Positions 9,456-16,949 of a stretch of 46,327 bases of DNA are shown piece by piece; the stretch's first letter is position 1; each line of letters opens with the position of its first letter. The position numbers and the translations under genes are program-made. The DNA lies in the IMG/VR virus record IMGVR_UViG_3300032523_002073, positions 1-46,327 of that record. The stretch is one strand, 5' to 3'. The notes beneath the pieces were generated by a model, which worked only from the letters and a program-made list of their open reading frames with translations, was not told the origin of the DNA and searched no databases. Source of the DNA: a virus.

Positions 9456-9485
9456 CTCCGCCCGCGCGCTCGCGCGCTCGCGGAG
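9456..9485. promoter_or_regulatory. GC-rich imperfect hairpin abutting the -35 box
   Basis: Outer arms CTCCGC (9456-9461) and GCGGAG (9480-9485) and inner arms GCGCGC (9464-9469) and GCGCGC (9472-9477) form a nearly continuous stem with 2-nt internal mismatches. It ends exactly one base before TTGACA. It contains the tandem octamer GCGCGCTC twice and is far more GC-rich than its surroundings. It may insulate or regulate the promoter. Confidence 0.5.
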
Positions 9486-9514
9486 TTGACACCGAGCAGT
9501 TTCTGTGGTAGAAT
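9486..9514 (+). promoter_or_regulatory. Sigma70-type promoter of the dNMP kinase gene
   Basis: TTGACA (9486-9491), a 17-nt spacer and TAGAAT (9509-9514) make a near-consensus promoter. Transcription would begin near 9521, about 19 nt before the ATG at 9540. This rules out the longer open frame starting with the TTG inside the -35 box. Confidence 0.85.
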
Positions 9515-9539
9515 AGCAGTATTACAATGCCCTCTCCAT

Positions 9540-10112
9540 ATGCCTTGTTCTCCTAAAGCGGTTGTTTTGCTGGGAGCCGACCGAGTAGGAAAGTCTACTC
9601 TAGCCAAAAACACTGCATACTCTCTTACCCAAAATAACTTCACCGCCACCCTTCTTCACTTTTCTGGCCCCAAGCCCCACCACTCCTCCCCTATCGAGCA
9701 GTATATAGAGCCTTTTGACGAGGCTCTAGAAACCCACCCTGAGTTTATTATCTGCGACAGAGGATTTTCTGAAGTTTGTTTTTATGAGAAGTTTCGGCGG
9801 CAAGTAGATTTAAGTGAGGAGTGGGCCAATGCTGCAGAATCTTATTTTTTAAAAAAAACCACTGTATCTCTGTTTCTCATTGAGAGGGAGTGGGAGCTGT
9901 GCAAAGACCACCATACTGAAGAAATTGTCTTACTCAACCCGGATTCCTCCGCGTGGTGGATTAGGAATCAACTTCTTGCAAGAGAAGCAGAGCATCACGC
10001 CTACTACACTTACATGCATAACTACCTTAAAACCCGCTCACTCGTACCATACACCAAACTCCTCAATCTTCCAGTAGACTTTGCCCTACTCGATTTAATT
10101 CCTGGTGTTTAA
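9540..10112 (+). CDS. Deoxynucleoside monophosphate kinase (thymidylate-kinase-like)
   Basis: From the ATG at 9540 the 190-residue protein starts MPCSPKAVVLLGADRVGKST, with a P-loop at residues 12-20 ending in GKST. IICDRGFSEVCFYEKF (about 70-86) corresponds to the 'DR' segment of thymidylate kinases, and LFLIEREWE near residue 110 gives a lid-like region with basic and acidic residues. It would phosphorylate a dNMP to the dNDP using ATP in the cytoplasm; which base is not clear. The start was chosen because the promoter -10 lies just upstream. The gene is early by promoter type and fits the nrd, MazG and thioredoxin genes elsewhere in the window. It is followed by a structural gene 36 nt downstream. 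Confidence 0.75.
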   Translation: MPCSPKAVVLLGADRVGKSTLAKNTAYSLTQNNFTATLLHFSGPKPHHSSPIEQYIEPFDEALETHPEFIICDRGFSEVCFYEKFRRQVDLSEEWANAAESYFLKKTTVSLFLIEREWELCKDHHTEEIVLLNPDSSAWWIRNQLLAREAEHHAYYTYMHNYLKTRSLVPYTKLLNLPVDFALLDLIPGV

Positions 10113-10148
10113 AGATAATCAAAGAGTTTTTAGAAGTATTACTTCATC

Positions 10149-10880
10149 ATGGCAAGCATCCTTAACCTAGGCCTTCACCGCACTCTCGGTATCCAGTTTG
10201 AATATAAAATTAAACTTCAAGAGTTTCTAAACGAGGCCTATACTGACAGCCTTATCTCTGGCTATAGTGTAGCTCCTAACACCTCGGCAAATCGCATTGC
10301 TCTTTACGATAGTTTTGTAAAAGCCGGCCCAACTATGGGCTTTGAGGCTAAGAAAGCCGCCTATGGCCTTCTAGAGTATATTTGTGAAGCGCTTAATGCA
10401 AACGCGGATGTCCCCGCAGCGGACAAAACTGCGATAAATAATCTGCTTGTTAACGTCACTAGGTACACAGGCCTAACCGGCGAAGAAGACTTTCACTTCA
10501 TGGTTGCTACTTTCAACCTCGCTGAAGTAATCTCTGCAATTACCGCCGAAGTAGTTCCTGCTCCACAATCCCCAGTAGGTGGCCTGGTTACTCTAACCCT
10601 GCAACGTCAAGGCAGCGGTTACACAACCAATGGCACTACGACTTCTGGCACAGTATCCATAAAAATTGAATCTACAGAAACAACTAATCCCTCGGGTTAT
10701 GCGTTTGGAGTGGCAACGGCTACTCTAACAACCGGCAAGATTACAGCGGTGGGAGCAATTACAACTGCCGGAGTAGGGTTTAAAGTTGGGCAGATTGTTG
10801 CGCTTAACGTAAATACAGCGGCGAGTGCCGGAGCTACACAAAAAACCGCCGCATTGGCCCAAGTCGTAACAGTTTCCTGA
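10149..10880 (+). CDS. Putative tail/virion structural protein with GSGYT repeat
   Basis: The 243-residue protein has two parts. Residues 1-135 are mostly helical and start MASILNLGLHRTLG. From about residue 140 the sequence is a Thr/Gly/Ala-rich beta region with the turns RQGSGYTTNG and GVGFKVGQIVAL, the repeat type seen in beta-helical or beta-prism tail proteins of cyanophages. No catalytic or membrane motifs are present. It lies directly upstream of the baseplate hub gene with a 12-nt gap, so a tail or baseplate role is likely. The family name is not known to me. Confidence 0.6.
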   Translation: MASILNLGLHRTLGIQFEYKIKLQEFLNEAYTDSLISGYSVAPNTSANRIALYDSFVKAGPTMGFEAKKAAYGLLEYICEALNANADVPAADKTAINNLLVNVTRYTGLTGEEDFHFMVATFNLAEVISAITAEVVPAPQSPVGGLVTLTLQRQGSGYTTNGTTTSGTVSIKIESTETTNPSGYAFGVATATLTTGKITAVGAITTAGVGFKVGQIVALNVNTAASAGATQKTAALAQVVTVS

Positions 10881-10892
10881 GAAAGGTAAGAT

Positions 10893-13800
10893 GTGTCGAG
10901 TCTTTATCGCTGTAAAGCGCGCGTAGGTTATCGCCCAGTAAAGTCTCAAAAGCTCATAGTTTTTGAACAGAGACAGATACAGGAGTTGTCGATAAAGTTA
11001 AAATGGCAACCTAATCAGGGCTCTGCTAATGCGGGTAAATCCACTCAAGCCACGGCTTTTACGGCAGGTTTGGACCAATCAACCTGCTCGGTTACAATCT
11101 CTGATCCTTATCTAACTGGGTTGGCATGGCCCGCACTTTTTGACGCAGCAGCACTCTATACTCAGTCAAATATCTCTGATGCTAATAACATCCTTCTTCC
11201 TTCTTGCGAAAAAGGCCAAGATCCTATAGTTGATAAGTGTGCTAAATACGTTGATGCTGAGGTGGATAGTACGGTAGATCAGGGTGGCATATACCCCTTC
11301 CTCCTACTCTCGCTGTGGTACGATGTCAAAGGAGCTTCATTTGGCACCGACTTCTACTTCAGAGTAAACGGATTCTCTGTATCTCACGGATCAAGATATC
11401 CTTCGGTAACTATACGAGGAGTGGGAGCCCGCTCGGTAATATTTAACCAGTCCTTAATCAATATGTCCTTAGAGGAAGGAGAGGATATTGACAAAGCGCT
11501 CAAAAACCTGGTTGAGAAGATGGGGTATAACGCCTCTTTCTGCTCTAATACAAATTCTGACCCTAGCAAAAAGCGTATTCTTCCACGTGCTGTACGATAC
11601 ACTGGAATAACCACGGACGAAGCTATAAAAAAAGTACTGGCTTCTGTAAATGGCAATTCGCTTTCGATGCCCACCCGAGAGTACGCAAATCAAATCTCTC
11701 TGTGCTCGAGAGGAGAAGTAGACCAGGGGTGCTCGGTGTTTTACCTCGGTAAGGGGTTGTATGAAGGCTATGAGATTAGCGGCCAGCCAGAGATTACCGC
11801 AATAGGTCTAAATTCTGAGCTGGGAGGGGTGGAGAATAATGCCGATCCGTACGTCTCCGAGGCGTTTAAAGCATCGACTTACACTGTTGGGAATGTTGTG
11901 CCGATAAAACGTAAAAAAGCGATGGAGAAGGTTAAAAAATTAGAATTTCCCTCTCTGTTTAAGCCGGTGCCGAAGCACATCAAGGGTGCGGCTGGGACTG
12001 TGGGTGTGTACGTTTGGCAGGACGTGGGCCCAGTTGTTATCAATGAGGAGGCCTCTAAAGTCTCTAAGAGTGGCCTGAGTCTTTTTGGTGTTGCTCCAAA
12101 CGGCACTACTGCAATCTCTTTTCTGAGCGGGGTCGTAGATGAAGCCGATGAGAAGCAAGGCCGAGTAAAAATAAAAACAAAATTTTCTTTGCAGATTTGC
12201 GAAAAAGAAGGCAGTAAAAAATGCTTCTTTAGGCAGATTTTTCAAGAATCAACTTCGCTATCATCAGTGAAGGTAAAAGCTAAAGACAAAGTGGCTATTA
12301 GCCAAGAAATCGGCACTTCTACAGATAAAGATCCTGAGAGTGTGAGATTTTTTATCCTGGGACACGCCGGCGCTCAAACCACTTTAAATCCGAAGCTTGT
12401 GTGGGACTGGGCCTTTCCCGAAGAAGACATACCCAAGACTCAAACTCCAGCGATCGTAGGTCCTCAAGCCGATAAAGTAGTCCCACCTGCTCCTAAAAAA
12501 CAGCTTCAGGACTGGAAACCTACCACCACTGCAAAGCCAAAAAAAGTTTTGCTTATGGCAGGGCATTTTGATGCCCGGAATACCGGCGCGCCTAACGAAT
12601 GGGAGTTAAATGCAGAGTTGGTGAAATGGGCGCAAAGGAACGCTGGGGGGTATGGAGTCTCGGACTTCATCGAGGTATATTTTCCTCCTGGGGAGGTTGC
12701 TGCCTCGAGCGCTCAGAGCCAGTACAGCAAAACCGCTGCGGCTACAGCAGCAGGCAATCAAGTAATAGAAATCCACCTGGACGGGGCACAAGGCTCGAGT
12801 GGAGTAATACCACCAAGAAAGGGCGGGATTGGGCAAATTAATGGGGCATTAGCATCATCCTACGGGGCTTTTTCCAAAGACCACCGAGATGGCCTAGGAG
12901 TTCCCAACCGAGGAGGAACTATTTTGGAGGTAGGGAGGATGGACGGAGCTACTACACAAACATTTCTCCGTGGCTCTTCGGCTCAGAAGGAGGCCCTATA
13001 CAAACAACTTATGGACCCGGTGATGCGCTCCATTGCCTCCGAAAAAACTAGAGGAGGGGGAGAGAGTGCTGCTGCGGCTAGTGACGCACCTTCAGCCACC
13101 TCCGGTGGAAGTAGTGAGGTGGCGGTGGGCCGAATTGGCAATACTGGTAGCTCTAGAGGAGCTCATTTGCATGCTCAATGGGAAGATGGAAGGGCAATAA
13201 GTGAGGCCGAAGTACGTAAGTATGTTAAGTTTGGGAGTGCAGTAGTTGTTACCTCTCCGTACAGAAGCAGCGCTCGACCTGATCATAAGGGCATAGATTT
13301 AGCTGCTAGTGGAGACTCCACTGGGGTCCCTTTGTCTATCCAAGGAGGAGCGGGGGTTGTAAATGCACAAAGAGGATGTAAGGTCGGGGACAAGGGGTGC
13401 GGCGGAGGGTTCGGTAATAATGTGCTAATAAGCACGCCGGAAGGTAACATGATTCTGGCGCACCTACAAGAAGACTCCATCCCACCAAACATCGCGGGCC
13501 TCACAACCTCTTCCGGTGGGGGTAAAGTCAAGCCGACTATCCAAGGCTCCCCAGTTGCCCAAGGGCTTAGCATAGAAACCGGGTTTAAGGGCGTGCCTAG
13601 AACCCTGCGTATCATCCCCGGCCGCACGGTGATTTCGTTTGTCACTGGGTATGATGAGTGGGTGGATAGTGGAAGGGATGTTGGTATTGATCCTGGGGTT
13701 TGGATCACGTCAAGGTTTAAGAATTGGTTTGTGACTGAGTGCGATTATAAATGGAGGGATGGGGACTTACGCCTTGGGGTGACAGGAGTGAGTGCCTGGG

Positions 13801-14513
13801 GAAATACTTCTATCCAAGTTCCTACATTTGAAAACTATATCAAAGCTCTCAAAAAGAGCGGGGAAATAAAAATTAGCAACTCATACTACGATTATATTAG
13901 GTCGTTGGGAGGGTTGAGTTGGAAGATGGATGATGGCAAAGACTCCACCGAAGTGTTATGCCCAGAGGCCCAGGCGCTCAGCTCGAGTCAGTCCGAAGGC
14001 CCAGACACCACCTCCCCCACAAACACCCAAGGGAGCTTTCCTTCAGCTAACTGCAAGACGGGCGACGCAACAAAAGATGCGATTATAAATGCTTTTTACT
14101 CTGCCGGGTTAAAAACTCCTAACGCTTTTGCTGGGGCACTTGGCAATCTTCAAGAGGAAAGCGGATTTGATCCTAATGTACATAATACTCCAATCCAGGG
14201 AGTTACCTGCGTTACAGACTCTGGAGTACCCGAGAAATGCTATGGACTAGTACAGTGGGGAGGCTCACGTAAAACTAAGGCCGTAGCAAAATGTGGACAA
14301 ACAAGCACTTTGCAATGCCAGCTTGAATTTGTGGTACAAGAAATAAAACAGCGAGGGGGCGGATTGGTAGAGGGTATGAATTCGGCAAAATCGGCATCAG
14401 CCGCGGCCGAGATCTGGAGGAATAAATATGAGGTAGCTAGTGGTGGTATAGCCAAAAGGCAACAATTTGCAGAACAAATTGTAAAGCAGATTAAGTGCGC
14501 TAAGCCACTATGA
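10893..14513 (+). CDS. Baseplate hub protein with amidase, M23 peptidase and lysozyme domains
   Basis: This 1206-residue protein starts at a GTG (10893) behind the ribosome site AAAGG. Residues 1-340 look like a tail hub domain of the gp27/late-control-D kind, with a spike-like beta segment near 410-510. Residues 550-715 are an Amidase_3 domain with zinc ligands H558 (MAGHFD), E571 and H628 (IEIHLD) and catalytic E679 (ILEVG). Residues 745-860 carry LytM/M23 motifs, with HLH at 758-760, HKGID at 798-802 and AHL at 856-858, in permuted order. Residues 900-970 return to hub-like sequence (FVTECDYKWRDGDLRLGV). Residues 1053-1200 match phage tail lysozyme (FAGALGNLQEESGF and CYGLVQWGGSRK). It should cut both cell-wall glycan and peptides during DNA injection. 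It overlaps the next gene by 4 nt. Confidence 0.85.
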   Translation: MSSLYRCKARVGYRPVKSQKLIVFEQRQIQELSIKLKWQPNQGSANAGKSTQATAFTAGLDQSTCSVTISDPYLTGLAWPALFDAAALYTQSNISDANNILLPSCEKGQDPIVDKCAKYVDAEVDSTVDQGGIYPFLLLSLWYDVKGASFGTDFYFRVNGFSVSHGSRYPSVTIRGVGARSVIFNQSLINMSLEEGEDIDKALKNLVEKMGYNASFCSNTNSDPSKKRILPRAVRYTGITTDEAIKKVLASVNGNSLSMPTREYANQISLCSRGEVDQGCSVFYLGKGLYEGYEISGQPEITAIGLNSELGGVENNADPYVSEAFKASTYTVGNVVPIKRKKAMEKVKKLEFPSLFKPVPKHIKGAAGTVGVYVWQDVGPVVINEEASKVSKSGLSLFGVAPNGTTAISFLSGVVDEADEKQGRVKIKTKFSLQICEKEGSKKCFFRQIFQESTSLSSVKVKAKDKVAISQEIGTSTDKDPESVRFFILGHAGAQTTLNPKLVWDWAFPEEDIPKTQTPAIVGPQADKVVPPAPKKQLQDWKPTTTAKPKKVLLMAGHFDARNTGAPNEWELNAELVKWAQRNAGGYGVSDFIEVYFPPGEVAASSAQSQYSKTAAATAAGNQVIEIHLDGAQGSSGVIPPRKGGIGQINGALASSYGAFSKDHRDGLGVPNRGGTILEVGRMDGATTQTFLRGSSAQKEALYKQLMDPVMRSIASEKTRGGGESAAAASDAPSATSGGSSEVAVGRIGNTGSSRGAHLHAQWEDGRAISEAEVRKYVKFGSAVVVTSPYRSSARPDHKGIDLAASGDSTGVPLSIQGGAGVVNAQRGCKVGDKGCGGGFGNNVLISTPEGNMILAHLQEDSIPPNIAGLTTSSGGGKVKPTIQGSPVAQGLSIETGFKGVPRTLRIIPGRTVISFVTGYDEWVDSGRDVGIDPGVWITSRFKNWFVTECDYKWRDGDLRLGVTGVSAWGNTSIQVPTFENYIKALKKSGEIKISNSYYDYIRSLGGLSWKMDDGKDSTEVLCPEAQALSSSQSEGPDTTSPTNTQGSFPSANCKTGDATKDAIINAFYSAGLKTPNAFAGALGNLQEESGFDPNVHNTPIQGVTCVTDSGVPEKCYGLVQWGGSRKTKAVAKCGQTSTLQCQLEFVVQEIKQRGGGLVEGMNSAKSASAAAEIWRNKYEVASGGIAKRQQFAEQIVKQIKCAKPL

Positions 14514-15205
14514 TTTATAAAGCCCTAGCTGCTGCGGTGATGGGCGCCGTACTATCCTCCTCAAAAAAAGAAGTTTTAGAAATTGCTAAAGGGCAGATTA
14601 TGCAGGCCCAGATGGAGGGTGTGCGTAAGGCCATGCTCTCCCACGTAGTAGAAAAATACACAGAAGAAGTAGAGTTTAATTATTCTCAATATATCAGGGC
14701 ATTAGGCCAGGCCTCCGTCTCTGTGGAGTATGTGGGAAAGCCTGGCGCTGCCCTCATCTCCAGAGCAGAATGGGCCGTAGAAGAGTTATCTGGGTGGGTG
14801 GAAGCTCAAAACCCTGACGGCGCGGTAATTCAGTTTTTAAAACAGAGATATAATGAAGAAGGAATACGAATAATCTCCGGAAGGTTATATGCCGGACACT
14901 ACATCAACCGCAAGTCTCAGGGGGTTTATGAGGTGCTCAACCGTATGGGCTACGCTGCTAATGTTGATAAAAGAAAGCCGTGGTTAAGCTCACCCAAAAC
15001 CTCCGAAGGGATAGAAAGTATGATCGCAGACGCTGCACTTGAGATATTTGAGGTGTTATTTGATGATATAGATTTGAGCTCTGATATCGCCACCCTCAAC
15101 TTCTCTGGGATGGGAGAGGAGATTGCTGCAAAACAGCTATCTGGTAGTAGCAGCGGGAAAGGATTTGCTTCTAAGCCAAAAGCCCCTAGGAAGAAAAAAC
15201 GTTAG
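14510..15205 (+). CDS. Protein of unknown function downstream of the hub gene
   Basis: The 231-residue protein begins MIYKALAAAVMG at an ATG that overlaps the TGA of the hub gene, so translation is coupled. It is largely helical with a conserved-looking middle (EELSGWVEAQNPDG, GRLYAGHYINRKSQGVYEVLNRMGY) and a very basic C-terminal tail (KAPRKKKR). The N-terminal 18 residues are hydrophobic but short of Lys/Arg signals, so a signal peptide is doubtful. Coupling to the hub suggests a tail assembly or virion role. I do not recognise a family. It ends in a 4-nt convergent overlap with the minus-strand nuclease gene. Confidence 0.6.
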   Translation: MIYKALAAAVMGAVLSSSKKEVLEIAKGQIMQAQMEGVRKAMLSHVVEKYTEEVEFNYSQYIRALGQASVSVEYVGKPGAALISRAEWAVEELSGWVEAQNPDGAVIQFLKQRYNEEGIRIISGRLYAGHYINRKSQGVYEVLNRMGYAANVDKRKPWLSSPKTSEGIESMIADAALEIFEVLFDDIDLSSDIATLNFSGMGEEIAAKQLSGSSSGKGFASKPKAPRKKKR

Positions 15206-15900
15206 CCAAAATACTTCGCCCCTTTTTTTAAATTAGCTTCAATGCTGAGGACCTGAAGCTGAGCGTTTATGGCGTGGTAGTCAAACCACCTCTCGGCTAG
15301 ATCTGTATCTTTAAAATAGCATTTGGTTCCTCGACAATACACATCTATCCTCTCTAAATCTACCTTCTCCTCCCTGCACCACTCTTCGACCAAATTCTTA
15401 AATGGATAGCGATGGTCAATATGAAACTCTCCGGCCTCAATAAAACTTCCAGTGTCTGGGCATTGCATCGGCCTCTTCTTCATCTGTCTATTTACACTTA
15501 TTCTAAACGTCTTAATTTGTGGCTCAATGATTTGCCTCATTGCAACCAACGCATCTTTTCTATTTTGTTTATATTCTGGAACTTCTTTTGCTCTAGGAAA
15601 AAGTGCATCAACAACCTTTCCTTTCCCCAGCCAAATCTCCCTCTTTGACCGAGCCGTGATCATTACGATTCCTCTCACGGCCTTTGCCTGAAATTTTTTA
15701 TTGCGAATCTTATACCTCACTGCCCCCCTATCCTTAATTGCCTTCCAAGTCGGCACAAGGTCAACTACACAATTAACAAACTCTTCATCCTCCCCACGAA
15801 CAAAATAATTGCACTCCGTCGCAGCAGTTAACTCACTCCACTTTTTTTCGAAGTTGCTTTTATTGTAAATGGTTTCTTTAATGGTAACGGTCCGTCGCAT
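15202..15900 (-). CDS. HNH-type nuclease, DUF3223-like
   Basis: The 232-residue protein holds CPDTGSFIEAGEFHIDHRYPF around residues 143-163, an HNH-like core with a Cys before a His-Asp-His, followed by the helical segment LVEEWCREEKVDLERIDVYC. Upstream, RYKIRNKKFQAKAVRG and KDALVAMRQIIEPQIKTFRISVNRQ match the look of DUF3223/HNH proteins of phages and plants. It probably cuts or nicks DNA; whether it is a homing endonuclease or a replication or packaging nuclease is open. Its proposed ATG at 15900 lies 73 nt inside the sigma factor gene, an unusually long overlap; no better in-frame start is seen before residue 79. A recent insertion behind the sigma gene would explain it. Confidence 0.6.
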   Translation of the reverse strand: MRRTVTIKETIYNKSNFEKKWSELTAATECNYFVRGEDEEFVNCVVDLVPTWKAIKDRGAVRYKIRNKKFQAKAVRGIVMITARSKREIWLGKGKVVDALFPRAKEVPEYKQNRKDALVAMRQIIEPQIKTFRISVNRQMKKRPMQCPDTGSFIEAGEFHIDHRYPFKNLVEEWCREEKVDLERIDVYCRGTKCYFKDTDLAERWFDYHAINAQLQVLSIEANLKKGAKYFG

Positions 15901-16580
15901 AAGATAAACTCAATTAGTTGTTCGGAATATTTCCTAATGTCTTCTGCGTTACGAAGATGCGGATTTTTACGGAGAAGAGTAGATACACTTCTCTTTTTTA
16001 CAAGGTGGTCGGTAAGAAACGCTTCGTCATCCGGCTCAAGATCTGTTACTTTAAGCAACATGTCTTTATGCGATGTCATCAGATCCCCGACCGAGATCTC
16101 CGCTTCGTAATTAGGTTCGGTTACGTTTGAGTACTCGGTGATTTGCGAAAAGCTCATTGCAAAAGCCTGGCGCACCGCTCTGATTTTCTTAATAGCAACC
16201 TGGGTTTTATTTGCTATTTCGTCATCGGTGACATTAGGATCGGCAATGATGTACTTGCGAATCTTCAAATACAAGTCGGAGTAGGAACGAGGAATTTTAA
16301 CCAGCCTAGAGTTATCTCTGAGATAGTTAAGCATGTGAAACTGTAAACACCTATTCACCCAAGTTGAAAAATTAGCACCTTTTCCTTGGTCCCACGAGTC
16401 ATAGATGCGCACAATGTACTCTAAAGCCGCGTCTCTAAGCTCTTCGTAAGGCAACCCAGTAAAACTTGAGATTTTTCTCGCAACTTGATTAGCTTTCCAC
16501 ATCTGCGAGACAATTTGCTTATCTCGCTCACTTTCTCTTTTAGACCCACGGCGTGGCGTTGTAATAAGATTAACGTTCAT
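15828..16580 (-). CDS. Sigma70-family RNA polymerase sigma factor
   Basis: The 250-residue protein matches sigma70 region 2: LPYEELRDAALEYIVRIYDSW (residues 43-63, split as core-binding helix) and GKGANFSTWVNRCLQFHML at about 67-85, then LRDNSRLVKIPRSYSDL leading into region 3 (about 87-103). The HTH-like segment VTDDEIANKTQVAIKKIRAV at 117-136 resembles region 3. A clear region 4.2 is not visible; the C-terminal part may be a degenerate version. It should direct host RNA polymerase to phage promoters, most likely late ones as T4 gp55 does, but it is longer than typical gp55. Its ATG directly follows the thioredoxin stop codon, so the two are cotranscribed. Confidence 0.8.
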   Translation of the reverse strand: MNVNLITTPRRGSKRESERDKQIVSQMWKANQVARKISSFTGLPYEELRDAALEYIVRIYDSWDQGKGANFSTWVNRCLQFHMLNYLRDNSRLVKIPRSYSDLYLKIRKYIIADPNVTDDEIANKTQVAIKKIRAVRQAFAMSFSQITEYSNVTEPNYEAEISVGDLMTSHKDMLLKVTDLEPDDEAFLTDHLVKKRSVSTLLRKNPHLRNAEDIRKYSEQLIEFILCDGPLPLKKPFTIKATSKKSGVS

Positions 16581-16898
16581 TTAATTAGATTTTTCAATCG
16601 AGCTGATGATAAAGTCTTTGAGTTGAGTCTTAGCTAAAATCCCGTCAATGTTCAGCCCTAAAAGCTCGCAGTCTTCGTCAAATACAGCGAAGTTAGGAGT
16701 CCCGTCGCATTCAATCTGATCGCAAAACACCCAATCGTCCGAAGTCACGTCCCACTCACCGAAACCTATGGCATAGTGCGGATAGTCTTCTGTAAGTTCG
16801 TTAGCTGCTTCGGCCCATACCGGTTTCATTGTGTTGCAAGCAACACACCCAGGCTGGTGAAAAAATACCACCCTGTGTTTAAATTCCTTCTCTGTCAT
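16581..16898 (-). CDS. Thioredoxin
   Basis: From the ATG at 16898 the protein has 105 residues. The active site is CVAC within QPGCVACNTMKPVW, and the cis-proline loop GTPNFAVF is present, giving a compact thioredoxin fold of normal length. The start is supported by AAGGA 8 nt upstream; an earlier in-frame codon at 16946 lies upstream of the -10 box. It would reduce disulfides in the cytoplasm, most obviously as electron donor for ribonucleotide reductase, though NrdA here also carries its own glutaredoxin. It leads a short operon with the sigma factor. The CVAC motif differs from the usual CGPC, which would shift its redox potential. Confidence 0.85.
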   Translation of the reverse strand: MTEKEFKHRVVFFHQPGCVACNTMKPVWAEAANELTEDYPHYAIGFGEWDVTSDDWVFCDQIECDGTPNFAVFDEDCELLGLNIDGILAKTQLKDFIISSIEKSN

Positions 16899-16924
16899 AA
16901 TTTGTATCCTTGCAAGTAATACAC

Positions 16925-16937
16925 TGGTATTATACCA
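16925..16937. promoter_or_regulatory. Promoter -10 box inside a palindrome, upstream of thioredoxin/sigma operon
   Basis: TGGTAT-T-ATACCA is a perfect 13-nt palindrome. Read on the minus strand it contains TATAAT (16934-16929), a consensus -10 placed 31 nt upstream of the thioredoxin ATG. No good -35 is seen at 17 nt, so an activator or extended -10 may be needed. The palindrome is well placed for an operator. Confidence 0.55.
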
Positions 16938-16949
16938 TATAAACAAAGT

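Noticed and set aside
9456-9485. GC-rich tandem repeat as CRISPR or attachment site
   Set aside because: Only two octamer copies with no spacers and no integrase gene nearby.
9486-9540. Longer dNMP kinase frame starting at TTG 9486
   Set aside because: The TTG is part of the TTGACA -35 box and lies upstream of the likely transcription start; ATG 9540 gives a normal kinase N-terminus.
12599-13708. Several long open frames overlapping the hub gene on both strands
   Set aside because: They have no recognisable domains and lie completely within the well-supported hub frame; the GC-rich codon use there creates open antisense frames.
16898-16946. Longer thioredoxin start at 16946
   Set aside because: It is upstream of the -10 box and adds a segment absent from the family; ATG 16898 has AAGGA at proper spacing.
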